Of a stretch of DNA of 64,000 nucleotides, positions 46,086 through 58,165 are shown in pieces (position 1 is the first letter of the stretch; the number at the start of each line of letters is the position of its first letter). The position numbers and the translations under genes were made by a program. The notes under the pieces were generated by a model. It was not told where the DNA came from. It ran no database searches and worked only from the letters and a program-made list of their open reading frames with translations. The stretch is from Ochotona curzoniae (taxonomy: Eukaryota > Chordata > Mammalia > Lagomorpha > Ochotonidae). The stretch lies in contig NW_024467106.1 of the NCBI RefSeq assembly GCF_017591425.1, positions 22,682,501 to 22,746,500 of the forward strand, in the 5' to 3' direction.

Positions 46086-46502
46086 TTTAATTATGTATAT
46101 CCTCATATGTGTATACCTGTGATCTTGCCTTGAAAATAAAGAGAGAAGACAAGTCTGTGAGAATCCATCCCTCAACCAGAAGACTTCTGCTAAGACTCTC
46201 CTGTCCCATGGCAGAGGCTACCGCTGCAGGTAAAATGTGCAATGAAGTGCATTAGTGAACAGTGTGTGGCAGGTGGAACACCTGGCTAGACAACTGGAGG
46301 GCTGCTTCTTTTCTGTAGATTTTGGAAACATGAGGTAAATCTAATCACCATCTGTAAAATAGGATCATAGTGGCCTATTGGACAGGGTTGGAGGATCAGT
46401 GAGACAAACAACACAAAAGTTAGAATTAGTGCATATTGTCCAATATCGGGCTTCCTTGAACTGGCAGTCTAATAGAAAAAGAAAGGGAATTACTGAAATT
46501 CA
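46086..46502. other. Unique sequence
   Basis: No gene or recognised repeat. Confidence 0.45.
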
Positions 46503-46788
46503 AGCTCCCAGAGGCACCCCATACGTGAGACAGCTCAAGCCTTGGCTGCTTCATTTGCAACCCAGCTCCCTACTGAAAAGCAACAGAAGATGGCCCAAGC
46601 GCTTGCGAGCCCTGCTACTCTCATGCAAAACCTGAATAAAGCACCTCAGTCCTAAATTTGGCATCACTCAACCCTAGCTGTGGTGAACATCAGGGGAGTA
46701 AACCAGTGCTCTCTTTATTTCTCTTTGACTGTCTATGTCCTCCTATAACTCTGACTTCAAATAAATAAATAAATACATCTTTATAAAA
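46503..46788 (+). mobile_element. CSINE, forward, diverged
   Basis: GCACCCCATACGTGAGACAG, CTTGGCTGCTTCATTTGCAA, CCCAGCTCCCTACTGAAAAG, CAACAGAAGATGGCCCAAGC, AGGGGAGTAAACCAGTGC, AACTCTGACTTCAAATAAAT with repeated AAATA. Confidence 0.85.
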
Positions 46789-46792
46789 ATCT

Positions 46793-47047
46793 GTGCTAAG
46801 CCTCCATCTGGGCCTCCCTGCTTGCTCACGGCCTGGAAAAGCAGCAGAACATGGCTCACAGCTTTAGGTCTCTACACCTACTTGAGAGACTTATCCTGGT
46901 TCCTAGTTTTGACTGTCTCAGTTCCAGCAGTTGTGGTTATTTGGGAAGTGAACCAGGGGATACAAGATTCTCTCTCTCTCTCCTTTTTTTTTTTGTCTCT
47001 CCTTCTCTCATCAATTCTTTCAAATAAAAATCAATCTTAAAAAAATA
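46793..47047 (+). mobile_element. CSINE, forward, head truncated
   Basis: CTCCATCTGGGCCTCCCTGC, CACGGCCTGGAAAAGCAGCA, GAACATGGCTCACAGCTTTA, TTTGGGAAGTGAACCAGGGG, a CT/T-rich tract and TTTCAAATAAAAATCAATC. It directly follows another CSINE in the same orientation, so it may have inserted into the A-rich tail of the first. Confidence 0.82.
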
Positions 47048-47689
47048 AGAATAAGCAAAAATAAAAACACTTATGAAAATGCAGGTTAAAAATTCCAGTA
47101 ACTACGGACATGTGTGTCTCAAATTATCTATAGAGTGAAACTTAAGGAGAAAAACATCTATGTGGAAGCCTGTAATAGTTACTTCATGTCAAAAGCTCTT
47201 GAAAGAAGCTTGATAATACCAAACACAATGCTCGCCTTCATAAATTGAACTGCTTTGAAGAACATATTTCTTTCCTCATGAACATCGCTCTGTCCAGATC
47301 CATACATGCCAAGTTGTCGTTAATAATATTCTTGAGGGCTCAGACAGCATTTAATATATGGCACATCCAGGTGAGATGGTTCTTTATCATAACGAAATCC
47401 ACTGACAACATACATGAAATTTTACTTTGAAGCCATCCAGAATGAGTAGTTTTCTCTCGTTATAGTCATTGTATTCTCATTTCTAGCATACTATCTGAAT
47501 GCAATAGTTATGAAATTCATGGTTGATAAATAAATTGCTCAATGAAGGTTCACACACAAAATAAACATTCCAACGTTGTCGAGGGAGACTGCAATAATGT
47601 CTTCCTTTGGTAGAAGTGATTTCCAAAGTTTGAACATTTAGAATTTTGTCAATGGTAGTAGCATTTCAACCTGCCCAAAGCCCAAACCA
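47048..47689. other. Unique sequence
   Basis: No gene or recognised repeat; mildly AT-rich. Confidence 0.45.
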
Positions 47690-48065
47690 ACTTCTAGGGA
47701 AGTTGAAAGTGGGAGCTTGAATTTTCTTTTTTCCTTTCAAGGAATGAAACTCAGAGTTCAAAGAAGGGAGAGTGGGTGAGGCTTCTTTTAAACCATTGCA
47801 ATGCTACATTAGGCCATAAACCTGGGGTACAGTTTAGTGACTGTGTTTAAATGGATGCTTCCCATTGCCTTACAAGATCCGGAAAAGCCATAAAAATTCA
47901 TGGCCTACTTGTGGCTGAGCTCTAATAAAGGAATAATCGGTGCTTTAAGCGAGGGGTAATGGGAGATACAGTGGGAGATTTACTGGAGCAATAAGGGCTG
48001 CAGAACGAGAGGAGGTTTTTCATGCCAATTACACTGACAGACTACAGAGCAAGACTTCCCTGACA
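47690..48065. promoter_or_regulatory. Candidate conserved noncoding element
   Basis: Long repeat-free block with even composition: CCATTGCCTTACAAGATCCG, GCCATAAAAATTCATGGCC, GGAATAATCGGTGCTTTAAG, GATTTACTGGAGCAATAAGG and CATGCCAATTACACTGACAG. GCCATAAAAATTCATGGC is nearly palindromic. Mixed homeodomain-like (AATAATCGG, CCAATTAC) and MEIS-like (CTGACAG) shapes are present. Stop codons interrupt all frames, so it is not an exon. Enhancer function is inference. Confidence 0.5.
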
Positions 48066-49489
48066 CACACGTACAATGCTGTTCTGTTAAGTGACAAGGT
48101 GGGATTCTTAGTTCTTCCTTCTCCTGCCTTCAGGAATCAAAGTGCTAGTGGGTTTTACCCAGGGCTCCTGTTATCAAAGTTAATAAAGTTCCAGTGAGGC
48201 TTCGATAGTAGACTACTTGATATCATGCAAAGAACATGCAATTTGGATAAGGAAGAAATTCAATTTTAATCCCTCTCCTGCCACTCTGTGATTTTATTAG
48301 TCGCCCTAATTACTCCTTGCCAATTATTCATTTGTGTCCTTTGCCATGAGATGTGAGATGACCTATTAGTAAGAACACAGTTCTACCCTCTTCAAGTTCA
48401 ACCACATGGCTGACTTTGACCAATGGAATGTGAGTCGAAAAAATGACCACAACTGAGAAGAGCTTTAAGAACTTGGAGAAGGAATTATTGCTATCTCTCT
48501 CTCTCTCCCTTTCCCTCTTCCTCTTTCTGTTCTGTCTCTTCATTCGCCACAAGAATGCTATACCCTGAGTCAGGAATGTTTTGAGCTGGGGTTACAAAAT
48601 AAAACAGATGGAGCAAAGCTACAGCCCATCTCAGGCACAGCCCTTGATTATATGAGCAGGAGCTAAAGTCTTGTTCCATGACACAGAGGCATGGATATTG
48701 TTTGCTACTTAAGTATAATACAGCGATAGCTTATTGATAGAGTGATCTCAGAAAAAAATCACATAAATTTATTGAACATCCTGTTTCTTAAACTGGTGAC
48801 AATATATTTCCCATAAGATTTTTTATGAAGATGAAGTAATAAAATGGTAGTACTCTGTTTGACAGAAAGAGGGTGTTCAATTAATGATAGTTACTTTTAT
48901 TTCTAATTTTCTACTCAATCAGGATGATAAAGGAGGTTAAGTTACCCTCTCAACACCTGCACCTCTGCTTAGCTGTGTTTCAATGACTTGTTGCTGTGGA
49001 GTCCCTGGGCCCAAGTGGTAATCAGTGGTAAATTGGACATTTATGACACTCTCTTCCAGGACCAGGGAGAAAAGCCCCTCAGATCTTTTCATTACAGCCT
49101 TCACAAGCTGTGAAAGAAATAGCAGCAGGCTCACTTTCACCCCATTACATGTCCAGTCAATGGAACGCTGCCTTTTTCTTACCTGGGGTGAGAGTCCAGC
49201 CGCTGAAAGCTGGCTCCCGCGGCCCTTTGCACAGGGCCACAGTGCTCTGAGAGGGCACTGTGCTCTTGGCAATCACAGTAATCCTGGCACACCTGGTCCC
49301 AGTCACTCATCGTTCACAATAGTCTCTATAGTTTTATTTTGATTTTCACAATATCTCTATGAGCCTGTCATTTAATCACTAATTTATTCAACCAGCAGGG
49401 TTCCAGCCACATGTTCTCTCCTTATGGAGGTAGGTATTAGTGTAGATTGCCCATTTACTTGCTAGTAATACATGTACCCAGCAAACCAT
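48066..49489. other. Unique, gene-free interval
   Basis: About 1.4 kb, with a CT-rich tract at 48495-48540. 48930-49320 is comparatively GC-rich (CGCGGCCCTTTGCACAGGGC) and open on both strands (111 and 105 codons overlapping), but without a recognised domain. Confidence 0.4.
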
Positions 49490-49860
49490 ATTCTGAATCT
49501 ACTTTGTGCTGGGCAGTATAAAATCAGGGAAGATACCAAACTGAACATTTGGCCGAACCCTCCAGAAGCTCACAGTGTCAAAGGGTATATAGAAATATAA
49601 ATCACCATGCTGAATGATCATGACAGAAGGGCAACCATAAAGGTATAAATTGAGTGTACATGGAGGTCCAAAGGAGAGAGGCACTGGTTTTGACTGAAGA
49701 ACTGGGGAACCCTGTCTGCAACAAGGATTTTGTGTGCTTTGTTCTGAGAAATGACTGATGTGTCAGAGGATGAGACTGGGCAAGAAGAACAGCAGCAGAA
49801 ACAGAGCAAAAGGCCGGGATGAGTATTTGCATACAGCCAGAACATAGGGTCAGAAAATGA
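49490..49860 (+). repeat. Ancient interspersed repeat (L2-like class)
   Basis: CTACTTTGTGCTGGGCAGTA, CCTCCAGAAGCTCACAGTGT, AGACTGGGCAAGAAGAACAG and AGAGCAAAAGGCCGGGATGA follow the same order as the repeat at 52740-53215, with greater divergence. Confidence 0.5.
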
Positions 49861-49949
49861 AAATGCCTCCAGGTGCAAAAGAGTCTATCTTGTTTGTAAT
49901 AGTAATGTTTTACATGAAATACTTGCCCAGTTCTGATCATTTCAGGCAT

Positions 49950-50125
49950 TTAGGAGTAAACCAAGCTTAGGGGCCAAGAATGCCATCTGGGTCTCCCCTG
50001 TGGGTGGCAAGGAACCAAGTACTTGGTTGTGCCTCTCAGACGCATTAGCAGGAAGCTGAAAGGGGAGCAGAGCACCCAGGAGCCCAACTAGCATTCCCAT
50101 ATAGGATTCCAGCAATGGAGGAATC
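49950..50125 (-). mobile_element. CSINE fragment, reversed
   Basis: GGGTCTCCCCTGTGGGTGGC, AAGGAACCAAGTACTTGGTT, TAGCAGGAAGCTGAAAGGGG and ATTCCCATATAGGATTCCAG give the reversed SINE middle and head. The 3' tail half is absent. Confidence 0.7.
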
Positions 50126-50525
50126 GGCTTAACTCACAGAGATGAGAGATTAAATAACTTGCTTGAGGTCATCTTGCAAGGGAGGGCAGAGCTGATGATG
50201 GCACACAAATCATTACCTCCTTCATTTCCCAACTTGAAATATTCACTTTAACCCAAACTACAGGAAGCTTATTTAAGCCTTTCTAGGGGAAGAAAAAAGT
50301 TGGCAAGAGGTAGGGGGTTAAAAAAAAAACCTGTATTGAACTCTGTTGGCAGATCAGATGATCTGCTAAGAACTTCCTACCCAACATTCAAGCAGCTGCC
50401 TGGTGGGTTGGTGGTGTTGCTTCCATTCTCCAAATGAGAAAACAGAAGCTTGAAGTCTCAGTTAAACCTGCCAGAGACTCCCCAGCTCATAAGTGATGAA
50501 GCTTAACCAAGATCTGTCCAAAGGT
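50126..50525 (+). repeat. Two MIR fragments
   Basis: 50130-50225: AGAGATTAAATAACTTGCTT, GAGGTCATCTTGCAAGGGAG. 50330-50525: TATTGAACTCTGTTGGCAGA, CTTCCATTCTCCAAATGAGA, AACAGAAGCTTGAAGTCTCA and CCAGCTCATAAGTGATGAAG. Both are MIR cores, separated by unique sequence. Confidence 0.6.
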
Positions 50526-52009
50526 AACAGCCATGTTCCTCCAGCACAAATGTCATCATGGGCTTTCCCCTCGCAGGGGTCAGTTTTACACGTTCTCCCT
50601 CTTCTACAAGATGATCATGGAGCGAATGACTCTTGAGTCAACATACAGAATCTTTGACCATCATCCCCTCACAAGGTCCAGGCCACTAAGATACAAACTG
50701 AATTTTTAAGCAGTTTTCAACAGAGCCATAGGTCAAATGGCATCTGATGTTCCAGGAAGATTCCTCCTCTACTTGTATTTCTTGACACTTCTCACTTAAT
50801 CAAAACAATGAGAAGCTTCACCGTTTATTCAAAGATCATTCACTAGAGAAATCATCTTCAAAGCCCAGGTTTGAAATTAGTTGGGTGAGTCTCATCATGT
50901 TTTAGGTGCAGTGAAAGTGTTAAACTGCTTGCCAAGTATTTGAGGTTTCATACAGCACCAGAAGTTTCTCACCAGAACCCTTCCCCCTAACTTTGAAATG
51001 TGTGTGTACTACAGAGACAATTTTTCTGGTTTTGATGCCCTCCCACAAATTGTCAAAATACTGTATCTTTTTTTCGCAGCTCTTTGATGTACTTGAAGGA
51101 GATTTCTTCCTTGAACACGAAGCCACAACTCCAAATGTGTTTAAAACAGAAGCCCCTAAACATTTGAAGTTCAGTTCAGAATTCCTAATCAGAAACTTGG
51201 CAAGAAGTCGTGACTTAAAAAAACTAGAAACTTCTCCTATCCTGAAGTATCAAATATATACTTCTCAATAGAAAACAGATTTCATATCCATGCTATGTGG
51301 ATCGACTGTTATCATCTACTGCTTTCACAGATTTTTTTTTAATTCATTCAAAAGCACAGTAAGACCATTTAGATATTTGAAAATCCAGAGGATTGACCTT
51401 TAATCTTTTCTCCACCCAATGCCCTTTGGTTTCTTCTGCCAACACCATCAGTCACATAGTCTCAAAACCAAAACACAGATTCCCTCAAGGGCAGGAAGCA
51501 GACCTTAACTATGGCCGTGCTCTCCAAGTCCAGTACAGCGCTGGTATATTAGAGAGGTTCTATAATTGTTTACTTAGTGGATACGTTTAAAGGTCATCTT
51601 CTCTTTTTTTCCTTCTTTAACCATGTAGCATATCTCTCAAAAGTGTTGTTCATTTGTATTTCACAATGGGCCAAATATCAACCAGTTGGTCAGCGTGCAG
51701 CCCTTTTTAGAGTTCTGTCAAGAAATAACAAATAAAAAAATGCACACATAAAACCAGAATAAAATCTAGGAAAATGAGGATTCCAAAACACTATATGCCC
51801 ACATGCACATAGGAGGATTCTTACAAAAGTGGATCAGGTATGATTGTCATTAAATCTAGATAAAATTTTAATCTGAACATGTTAAATGATTCTACAGTAA
51901 AGATATAAAATTTGATAGATCATTGCAGAAGTTTTCTCATCAAATAATAGGCATGTATAGTAACTTTTTGGGAGTAAAAGTCATAAAGCTTCTTTTGAGC
52001 TCTTTGGAA
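50526..52009. other. Unique, gene-free interval
   Basis: About 1.5 kb without recognised repeat. The 92-codon frame at 50993-51271 has no domain I know. T run at 51334-51343. Confidence 0.4.
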
Positions 52010-52325
52010 ATTATTTGCTTATTTGAAGACAAAGAGTGATAGACACAGGGAAAGAGAAGGAAAGAAGTGTTCCATCTATTGGTTCACTCCCAGGTAGCTG
52101 CAAAAGCTGGAGCTGGTTCAGAATGAAGCCAGGAATCTGTAGTCCTTTCCAGTCTCTCATACAGTGAAAGCAGCCCAAGCACTTGGGCCATCCTCTGCTG
52201 CTTTCCCAGGCACATTAGCAGGGAAGTGTATTAAAATGGAGAAGCTAGGACCCAAATTGATGTTCTCATATGGGATGTTGGCATACCAGGCGGCAGCCTC
52301 ACCAGCTGTGCCCGCTCCTTTTAAG
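52010..52325 (-). mobile_element. CSINE, reversed
   Basis: ATTTGCTTATTTGAAGACAA tail, a GAGA-rich segment, CTATTGGTTCACTCCCAGGT, GAATGAAGCCAGGAATCTG, GCACTTGGGCCATCCTCTGC, TGCTTTCCCAGGCACATTAG, CTCATATGGGATGTTGGCAT and AGCTGTGCCCGCTCC head. It is the last CSINE in the window; none follows for 11.7 kb. Confidence 0.9.
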
Positions 52326-52739
52326 TTCTATGTACCACAGAACATGAGTCTCGCTTAAGTCATGTGACCAAGTTGAACACAGATGTTAGCCTGTTCCTGC
52401 ACTAACAATTATCAATAATAAGTTTAGCATGGCTTCACCCAAATCTATTTCTGATTATAAGGCACTCGGTTTTAAAAAAAAAAAGCATATAGTTATATGT
52501 TTTTTCTTCAGTTACATATCCCTCCCCTTTGTCTTGATATACATATAGCTAACATCATGACTGCTGTTGTAATTCAGACGTTGTACTTAAACTGAAGTCT
52601 ACAGCATGAAAGAGAGGTTGTGGGATTTCTGTAGATACGGGTCAGAACTCAAAAGAAAAACAGCAACATGGGTTTCAAGCTGGCCTGAGCCTAAGGAAAC
52701 AGCTCTAAGGGAATCAGAGATACAGCATCAAGACACACA
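52326..52739. other. Unique sequence
   Basis: AT-rich first half with a short A run at 52471; no gene or recognised repeat. Confidence 0.45.
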
Positions 52740-53215
52740 AAGCTTTCTGTGCAGTAGGCATAGTTCTAGGCACTGCAGCCAAGGCAGTGAACAAAGCCCC
52801 TGCCCTCTTGTGGATCCAAATTCCAGTGGGGGCAACAAAGAGCTGGCAAGCAAATAAAACCAGAGGATGGCAGATGGTCCTGAGTGCCATAGAGGAAAAT
52901 GAAAGGCATAAGGAACAGATAGCTCTATAAAACTGTCATTTTGAGCAGGATGATCAGGGTAGGCATCAATGAGGAGAGATCTGATAGAAATGAGAGAATG
53001 TGATGTGCTGCTGTCTGGGGGAAAGAGTGCCCTGCGCATGCGCTGCAGCAGGAGCAGAGGCACACAAATGGCGTGGATGCCCGAAGGCAAAGGGAGGTTT
53101 GGAACAATTCTAAGAGCAGTCAATAGGCAATGTGGTTGGAGCAGAGGTTGGGGAAGATCGTGTAGAGGTTGGTACTTTGCAAAGAGCTTAGAGTTTCACT
53201 CTGAATGAGTATCCA
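52740..53215 (+). repeat. Ancient interspersed repeat (L2-like class), longest copy
   Basis: GTGCAGTAGGCATAGTTCTA, GGCAGTGAACAAAGCCCCTG, CCAGTGGGGGCAACAAAGAG, GGTCCTGAGTGCCATAGAGG, AGCAGGATGATCAGGGTAGG, GGGAAAGAGTGCCCTGCGC, GTGGTTGGAGCAGAGGTTGG and GAGTTTCACTCTGAATGAG reproduce in order a very common old mammalian repeat. Whether it is filed under L2 or a DNA transposon needs a library search. Open frames on both strands are artefacts. Confidence 0.75.
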
Positions 53216-55059
53216 TTTTAGAATAACAGTTCTTTCCTAATTCTGTTCCAGCAGCATTAACTGATTATGTACCATATGCCAAAAATCCTGATTAATTTTG
53301 AAGCTCTTATCCATGTACACAGACATTCATAAGATCTCGTCTCCCCTGAGAAGGAAACAGATATTTATAGACAAGGACCATAAGAGAGGGGCCACCACTC
53401 CTCTAAGTTTCCAGGGGCAGGCAATCAGGGATGGAAATAACTCCTTTATGACAGCCTTTGCAGGGTGGACTGAATTAGAATACAGGATCGCCCAGCTATC
53501 AGACTTTTAAGAACCTACGTTCAGGACTGGGATGACAATAAGCTTTACATTTTCAGAGAATTGAGAGAATTGACCGAATTGGGGAATACTTGTAAAAGGT
53601 TAGTAATTAAAGATAGGTTTAGACAAGGAGATTAAAATTGGAATCCATCAAGGCAACACTGAAAAAGTGAATCATTATTGGCCGTAGGGGAAGACATGCC
53701 TTGCACATCATTTCTAGGTGGATGTGTTTATGTCCATGTATGTAAAAGAACCCCAAGGGAATAAAAAGCATACAATGGATATGAAGGAGCTAAACTGAAT
53801 TATTTCTTGGTTATTCAGTTAAAGTTATTTTAACTGAAAAGGCTCTTGGAGATAATCTATTACAAACCTGTTGCCTTTTCCTCACAACACTGAAAGAATG
53901 AGCAGAGTGAATCCTAGAAGTTTAACAGGCAGTGAAAGGCTTTGCTATTAAAACAGGTCCAATCAGATTGATGTCACATTATCTTTCTGAAATGTCTCTG
54001 CCCACCTCCACCAGCTTTCTAGTAACTGTTCAAGGTAAGGTGGGACTGACTCACAACTGGTTCAAGATCAGATTTTTGTGATTCCTTATAAAATACAGAA
54101 AATGCTAACAATTCAGTTGATACCTTCCCCAAACTGGGAATGTACTTTGTTTCACAGAATTCCTTTCCGACTGTGAGTGGAATTTGGCTTCACAGCCACA
54201 GAGGTCTTCCAAATATCTGAAATGATGCCATCCTCCATCTTACTCGCATTTCAGTCAGACAAAAAAAACAATGCAGTGTCCTCCAACAACAGACATTTTC
54301 CACCATTACTCTATGCAAAAGCCCTTCTTCCTTCATTTATCTGTCCAATAGGTTCGATAAGAAAAAGCCTGACTTTCTCCTCTTCAATACTTTTTCAAAT
54401 TTATTTCTAACATAAAGCAAAGTTGACAGAGAGCAAGTGGGGATGATCCGACTTTGCAACAAGTTTAGGTCTTTGCCTCTGTGTTTTAAAAACCAGAAAG
54501 TTTAGAAAATTCTTCTATAGCTTGCAATTTCATTCTAATTTTAATATGAAAAACGAGCTCCAAAATTCAACTAGTTACTACAACTTTTAGAAAACACTTT
54601 ACTACCTTGCCTGTCCACCCCACTGAATGACTTCCTTGAAATTCCATACATATTTGAGGGCAACACTGACCTAGCTCTGTTCAGATAATGGCTTTACATG
54701 TTTTCTTTTTCACTAGATCCTCAACACCATCACAGTAAGAAAGAAGAAGCAAAAGAAGAAAAAGGAATAGTATAATGCACATGTATCCCATACTAAACAC
54801 ATGGTCCATAACTTTGGTATTATTTAATTAAGAGAAATGGAATAGAAATAGTTTGAGTGTCAATACTACATCCTTCACTTGTTTCTAAGGATACCACAAA
54901 ATAGTGTTCTAAATTGTGATTGAAAATCTAAGATATCCGTTTACTATAACACTTATTACATCTTAAATCTAGAAAAATGGAAATAAACAGTCCAAGGATT
55001 TATGACTACATTTTAAAATATATTTTAAATATATTTTTCTTAATTTTTATTTTTGATGT
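53216..55059. other. Unique, gene-free interval
   Basis: About 1.8 kb. A Lys-rich open stretch (AAGAAAGAAGAAGCAAAAGA) at 54738 is a simple purine tract, not the end of a pseudogene I can identify. No recognised mobile element. Confidence 0.4.
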
Positions 55060-56030
55060 TGTTACATCGCTAATCAGGGTGGGAAGGATTGAGGGTTAAG
55101 GAAAAGTAGACATGTTTATTGTTTCCAAATTTTCTATTTCTTCTTTCTGTTTCTGGGAGGAGGAGGCAAGATAAGGAGAGAGACCATACCTAGCATCCCA
55201 ACTGCTCTAGTTTCTGGGAATGAGAAATTGCCACCCAATACCAACCCAGGGTCCTGATGCAGTGCCCCTGCAAAGGTTCTGTTCAAGTGGTTTTAACAGT
55301 TCTGAAAAACTGTTGATCTCACCAATCTAAGGATGAGGAAACCCTTCCAATGTCTATTGGCTGAAATAGCCAATCTTTGAATCTCCGTTCACTCAGGTAT
55401 TTGCTGTCAAAACTTGGCTGGGGTAGTTCTCCAAATTGTTCTGTTCTCTTCCCTCTGCTGAAGTACCAGAAATTCTCTGAAGACCCCAATAGGCTGCCAT
55501 ATCTTCCATGTGTATCAAGGCCTGACGTCCACTGCTCCAACCCCTCCATGCCCAGGTTTCATGGACCCAGCAACCGTTACTCACCTTACCTCAGCATCAA
55601 CCAGTGGGTGCTACAGCCTAGTTCAGTCCAACCTGCCCTCAGCTCCAGCTCCTGCTGGTGGCTGCTGCAGCCTAGCCTGTCCTAGCCAGCCCCCAGTTCT
55701 GGCCCTAATGTGAAGTGGCTGATGTTACAACCCAACACAGCTCCTCCTGCACCCCATCTTGCTTAGATCTGCCAGTGGATATTGTGAGTAGGCCAAGCCT
55801 GGTCCTTCCACAGACCTGACTCACATGTACAGTGGGGATACTATAAACTGGCCTGATCTGGACTGCTCCCAGCCTTGGTTCTTGTACTCACCTGCAGGGA
55901 TAGTGTCCTGAGAAAGGAGTTTCTCTAGCCCCTGTACCAGGTCTCTTCCCAGTGGCACATCTCACACACACTGGGGAGTCCTTGGCTCACATTGACTTTG
56001 TCCACCTCTTGTCCTAGCAATTTTATTTAG
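55060..56030. repeat. Unclassified C-rich repeat with decayed internal tandem units
   Basis: Composition changes sharply from AT-rich flanks. From 55560 to 55880 a loose unit of about 60-70 bases recurs: CAGTGGGTGCTACAGCCTAG, GGTGGCTGCTGCAGCCTAGC, AAGTGGCTGATGTTACAACC, CAGTGGATATTGTGAGTAGG, CAGTGGGGATACTATAAACT. Such arrays occur in LINE 5' regions and some LTRs. It is possibly a lagomorph L1 5' UTR or LTR; I cannot decide. Overlapping open frames here are not a gene. Confidence 0.5.
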
Positions 56031-57459
56031 ACCTATTAGCAAAATGATGCAGCAATATAAAGCAGTATACTATGAGGCAAGTACCATTGTAGGTGGGCAC
56101 TTTAGTACTTAGAAGGCAAAGAAGGGAGTCCTCATTGTCAGTGAATAATAATGTTGTAGCCTTCATCCCTCATTCTCAAAGTTCTTCCATTGCTGTGAAA
56201 CAACATACATTTCTGTTTGTGTCTTTCTGAAGTTTCCTTTTCTTATGCTAACTGCTTATGATTCTGTAACTGTACACACAAGTGATGGTATACTCTCACT
56301 CTTAATGCTTTTAATTTATTTAGGGATAGAAAGAAGACTCTAGGAAAAGCCAATGTGTCTTCTTTAGCTCATTGTTCACTCCACCACTCCCCCCAGATTG
56401 TCATTGATTCCAGTTTTATGTAACTATAGAGTGAATTCAGAGAGTAATAGCCCTCTAAAGTATCTGAAATATCTTAACTTTCTTCCTTGTTATTTGTTCT
56501 AATTGGAAAGTTGTCTAGAGAATTTTTATGTTTACCTGGCATTCTTTTCAAACAATTCACTCACTGATTATTTCAAGAAATTTCTATATACTTGAGTTTC
56601 CAATCTTCTACCCACAGGACATTACAATTATACATTTGAGATATGTCTATCAGTGAAAAGTTCACTTTGGTCAAATGGCTTTACAAATACTTGGCAAAAA
56701 AATAACATAAATTTGACTTAGAATACTAATCCTCATGAGCATTATATTATGATGTTGAGTTTTTTTTTTAACAAATTGGTATGTAAGAAACGTTCCAGTG
56801 CAAAAGTGTTTTAGATAAAGGGAGCATGGGCTACAGAAAGAAGCAATGGAACCTAAACCATTCAGCAATTCAGTCCATCGATATTTCTTCAGAATCAACT
56901 ATGTGCTGGAATATGTGTGCATATAAAATCACACATCTATCTTTATATATATATAATACACATACATATATAGAAAGATATCAGATTTGAGAAGAATGCA
57001 AAAGGAGAGATCAAAAGGAATTACTAACCACATTTTTATGGAGATGAATTTGGGCAGAACAGTATTTTCTAGGAAACTTGGCTGGTAATAGAATAATTGT
57101 GAACTTCTCATGTTACATGAATGTACTGAAATCTTCTACTATCTTCACATACAAAGTTTTAAGTTCCACAATCAGTCATATTAAAGTACAGACTTACCAT
57201 TAACTGTGTTTAATATCATCTTTCTAATCTGGTGAGATTATTTTTTGATACCTAAATTTTGTTATTACAATTATTGTCATGATTGTCAGTCCAGTAGCAT
57301 TATCTACATTGACAGTGTTGTGAAACCAGCGTCAGCCATCTCCAGAAATTTATATCTAGCACAAAATGAAATTCAATATCCACCATCAAAAACCAAATTT
57401 CTATTTCTTTTATCTGTAGGGCCTTGGAAACCTTCCCATTATTATTCTTTTTGAAAAAA
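56031..57459. other. Unique, AT-rich interval
   Basis: About 1.4 kb with a TA-rich microsatellite at 56940-56972 and a T run at 56760-56769. A short MIR/L2-like string (CAGAATCAACTATGTGCTGG) is at 56890. No gene. Confidence 0.4.
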
Positions 57460-57790
57460 AAATTGTTTATTTTTGAGCATTTTTAAGTTTATGGTGAAAT
57501 TGGGCAGAAAGAACAGAGCTTCTCCATATACTCTCTGCCTCTACCTATTCATGTCTCGCATTATCAACATCCCTCTCCCAGAATGATATATGCATTATAA
57601 TTGATGAGTCTGCATTTGTGGGTCATAATCACCCACAGTCTTTTAGCTTTCATTTGGTTTCACTCACAGGTGCATCTTCTATGGGCTTAGAAAAACGTAT
57701 AATTATATGTATCTACCATTATGGCATTGGCGTATTTTACTGCCCTCAAAATCAGTATCGCATTTTAAGTATATTCCTTATTAATCCTTG
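57460..57790 (-). mobile_element. L1M 3' UTR, reversed
   Basis: The plus strand is the reverse of an old L1 3' end: TTGTTTATTTTTGAGCATTT start, TTTATGGTGAAATTGGGCAG, TAATTGATGAGTCTGCATTT, CATAATCACCCACAGTCTTT, TTGGTTTCACTCACAGGTGC, TCTATGGGCTTAGAAAAACG, TGTATCTACCATTATGGCAT and TTTTACTGCCCTCAAAATC. Confidence 0.85.
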
Positions 57791-58165
57791 CAGCTTCATA
57801 TCATCCTTACCTTTAAAAATAAGTCTTCACTTACATCTTGGTAAGTGATCACCATGGTGTTTCCATCTGTCTCCATGAGCTCCTCCACTCCTCAGCCTCC
57901 AAAGTCATTGCAACATTTTTTGGGGAATTAACCATTACATATCTCCCAATCTGAACATCTTCAAGACCTGATTTTGTCCTAAAGATTTCACAAGTATTTA
58001 TCTCAAAGACACTACTATAGTGACTACAGAATTTCAAACATGCTTTTGTTCACAAAATGAAATGAAGTAGATATAGTATAATTTATTCTCACATATGATT
58101 TGCTGACTTCTAGGGAATCACAACATCTCTTTTAATTATTCAAGTTATTTCTGCATATTTTGATC
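57791..58165. other. Unique sequence
   Basis: No gene or recognised repeat. Confidence 0.45.

Noticed and set aside
55377..55713. Two Pro/Ser-rich overlapping frames
   Set aside because: They lie in the C-rich repeat with degenerate tandem units and overlap in different frames.
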